Below are positions 4,969 through 5,873 of a stretch of DNA of 5,873 bases, one piece after another. The translations under genes and the position numbers were made by a program. The stretch covers positions 1 through 5,873 of the forward strand of contig JAVTVZ010000175.1 of NCBI GenBank assembly GCA_032229625.1, read 5' to 3'. Positions within the stretch are counted from its first letter, which is position 1. Every line of letters starts with the position of its first letter. Under the pieces are notes generated by a model. That model did not search any database. It saw nothing but the letters and a program-made list of their open reading frames with translations, and was not told the DNA's origin. The DNA comes from Kineosphaera sp032229625 (GTDB lineage Bacteria; Actinomycetota; Actinomycetes; Actinomycetales; Dermatophilaceae).

Positions 4969-5873
4969 ATGAGCCGGCACGAGACGCTCGACAGGACGGC
5001 GGGGGCACCGCGGCCCGCCGGTGACGAGCCGCTGCTGCGGGTGCGGGATCTGCGGGTGACCTTCCGCCGGCAGGGCGACGAGCCCTTCACCGCGGTCGAC
5101 CAGGTGAGCTTCGACGTGCGGCCCGGGCAGACCGTCGGGCTCGTCGGAGAGTCCGGCTCCGGCAAGTCGGTGACGTCGCTGGCGATCATGGGGCTGCTCC
5201 CGGCCCGCGGCAACACCGTCGAGGGCACCGTCGACTTCGAGGGCACCGACCTGCTGACCCTCGACGCCCGCCGCATGCGCGACCGTCGCGGCCGCGACCT
5301 CGGCATGATCTTCCAGGACCCGCTGTCGAGCCTGAACCCGGTCGTCCCGATCGGCGTGCAGGTCACAGAGGTGCTCGAGCGGCACCGCGGCATGTCGCGC
5401 CGGGCGGCGATGCCGATCGCGCGCGAGATGCTCGACAAGGTCGGCATCCCCGACCCGGACCGGCGGCTGCGCGACTACCCGCATCAGCTGTCGGGAGGGA
5501 TGCGGCAGCGGGCGCTCATCGCGATGGCGCTGGCCTGCCGGCCGCGGCTGCTCATCGCCGACGAGCCGACGACGGCGCTCGACGTGACGATCCAGGCGCA
5601 GATCCTGGCGCTGCTGCGCGACCTCGTCGAGCAGACCGGCACGGCGCTCATCATGATCACCCACGACCTGGGCGTCGTCGCCGGCCTGTGCGACGAGATC
5701 AACGTGATGTATGGCGGCAAGATCGTCGAACGCGGCGAGCGGCACGAGCTCTTCGCGCGGCCGCGCCACCCCTACACGCACGGGCTGCTCGCCTCGATCC
5801 CCCGGCTCGACGGGGCCCGCGGCGCGCGCCTCACGCCGATCCCCGGGTCCGTCGCCGACAACCTGCCGTGGGA
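4969..5873 (+). CDS. DppD/OppD-like ABC importer ATP-binding protein, 3'-partial
   Basis: The 301 complete codons in the window encode a cytoplasmic ATPase that drives import through the two permeases. A short hydrophilic lead (1-20) precedes the nucleotide-binding fold, which begins at LLRVRDLRVTF. All catalytic motifs are intact: Walker A GESGSGKS (60-67, Lys66), Q-loop Gln116 in IFQDPLSSLNP, signature LSGGM (174-178), Walker B LLIADEPT with Asp198 and catalytic Glu199, and switch His232 in ITHDLGVV. The oligopeptide-transporter C-terminal extension starts at RHPYTHGLL and runs to PIPGSVADNLPW, where the window ends. The Cys-containing motif that usually follows in DppD/OppD is therefore not visible, and full length cannot be judged. 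A fused second ATPase half (as in DppDF/GsiA-type proteins) cannot be excluded, nor can a separate DppF/OppF gene downstream. Confidence 0.95.
   Translation, partial: MSRHETLDRTAGAPRPAGDEPLLRVRDLRVTFRRQGDEPFTAVDQVSFDVRPGQTVGLVGESGSGKSVTSLAIMGLLPARGNTVEGTVDFEGTDLLTLDARRMRDRRGRDLGMIFQDPLSSLNPVVPIGVQVTEVLERHRGMSRRAAMPIAREMLDKVGIPDPDRRLRDYPHQLSGGMRQRALIAMALACRPRLLIADEPTTALDVTIQAQILALLRDLVEQTGTALIMITHDLGVVAGLCDEINVMYGGKIVERGERHELFARPRHPYTHGLLASIPRLDGARGARLTPIPGSVADNLPW

Noticed and set aside
3919..5781. 620-residue open frame on the - strand opposite the DppC-like and DppD-like genes
   Set aside because: It is a GC-driven shadow. The product is Arg/His/Asp/Gln-rich low-complexity sequence with no recognisable domain, and it lies opposite genes with complete family motifs.

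Overview
The window is very GC-rich DNA with strong G/C third-position bias, GTG as well as ATG starts, and tightly packed genes on one strand. This fits a high-GC Actinomycetota genome. The order cannot be fixed from the sequence; a Micrococcales or Propionibacteriales member is only a guess. All five genes read on the + strand. The long ORFs on the - strand and in other frames are GC-driven shadows.

Region 1 (1-924) is the 3' part of a gene for a probable secreted glycoside hydrolase of the GH26 / clan GH-A type. Both expected catalytic glutamates are in recognisable contexts (WEANGDW and SEWG). Its 5' end lies before the window.

Region 2 (925-1149) is a 225-base intergenic stretch. It holds a weak terminator-like hairpin just after the hydrolase stop, a perfect 10-base tandem duplication, a weak -10-like promoter candidate, an 11-bp inverted repeat at 1082-1108, a second GC-only hairpin, and a good ribosome binding site for the next gene.

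Region 3 (1150-5873) is a canonical operon for a peptide/nickel/oligosaccharide-type (Dpp/Opp) ABC importer. In order it encodes a lipoprotein substrate-binding protein of family 5, a DppB/OppB-like permease, a DppC/OppC-like permease, and a DppD/OppD-like ATPase cut by the window edge. A long, strong hairpin (2857-2908) sits between the binding-protein gene and the first permease gene. It probably stabilises the binding-protein mRNA and/or reduces read-through, giving more binding protein than membrane components. The last three genes are almost contiguous (5- and 3-base gaps) and look translationally coupled.

Together the operon would capture a small solute outside the cell (lipoprotein), pass it through a permease heterodimer and power import by ATP hydrolysis; a second ATPase (DppF/OppF type) or a fused one would be expected downstream. 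The substrate cannot be read from the sequence. The adjacent GH26-like enzyme makes an oligosaccharide a reasonable alternative to peptides, but the two units are separated by possible terminator and promoter signals. I see no mobile element, CRISPR array, RNA gene or clearly novel system. The most interesting signals are the two inverted repeats flanking the binding-protein gene.
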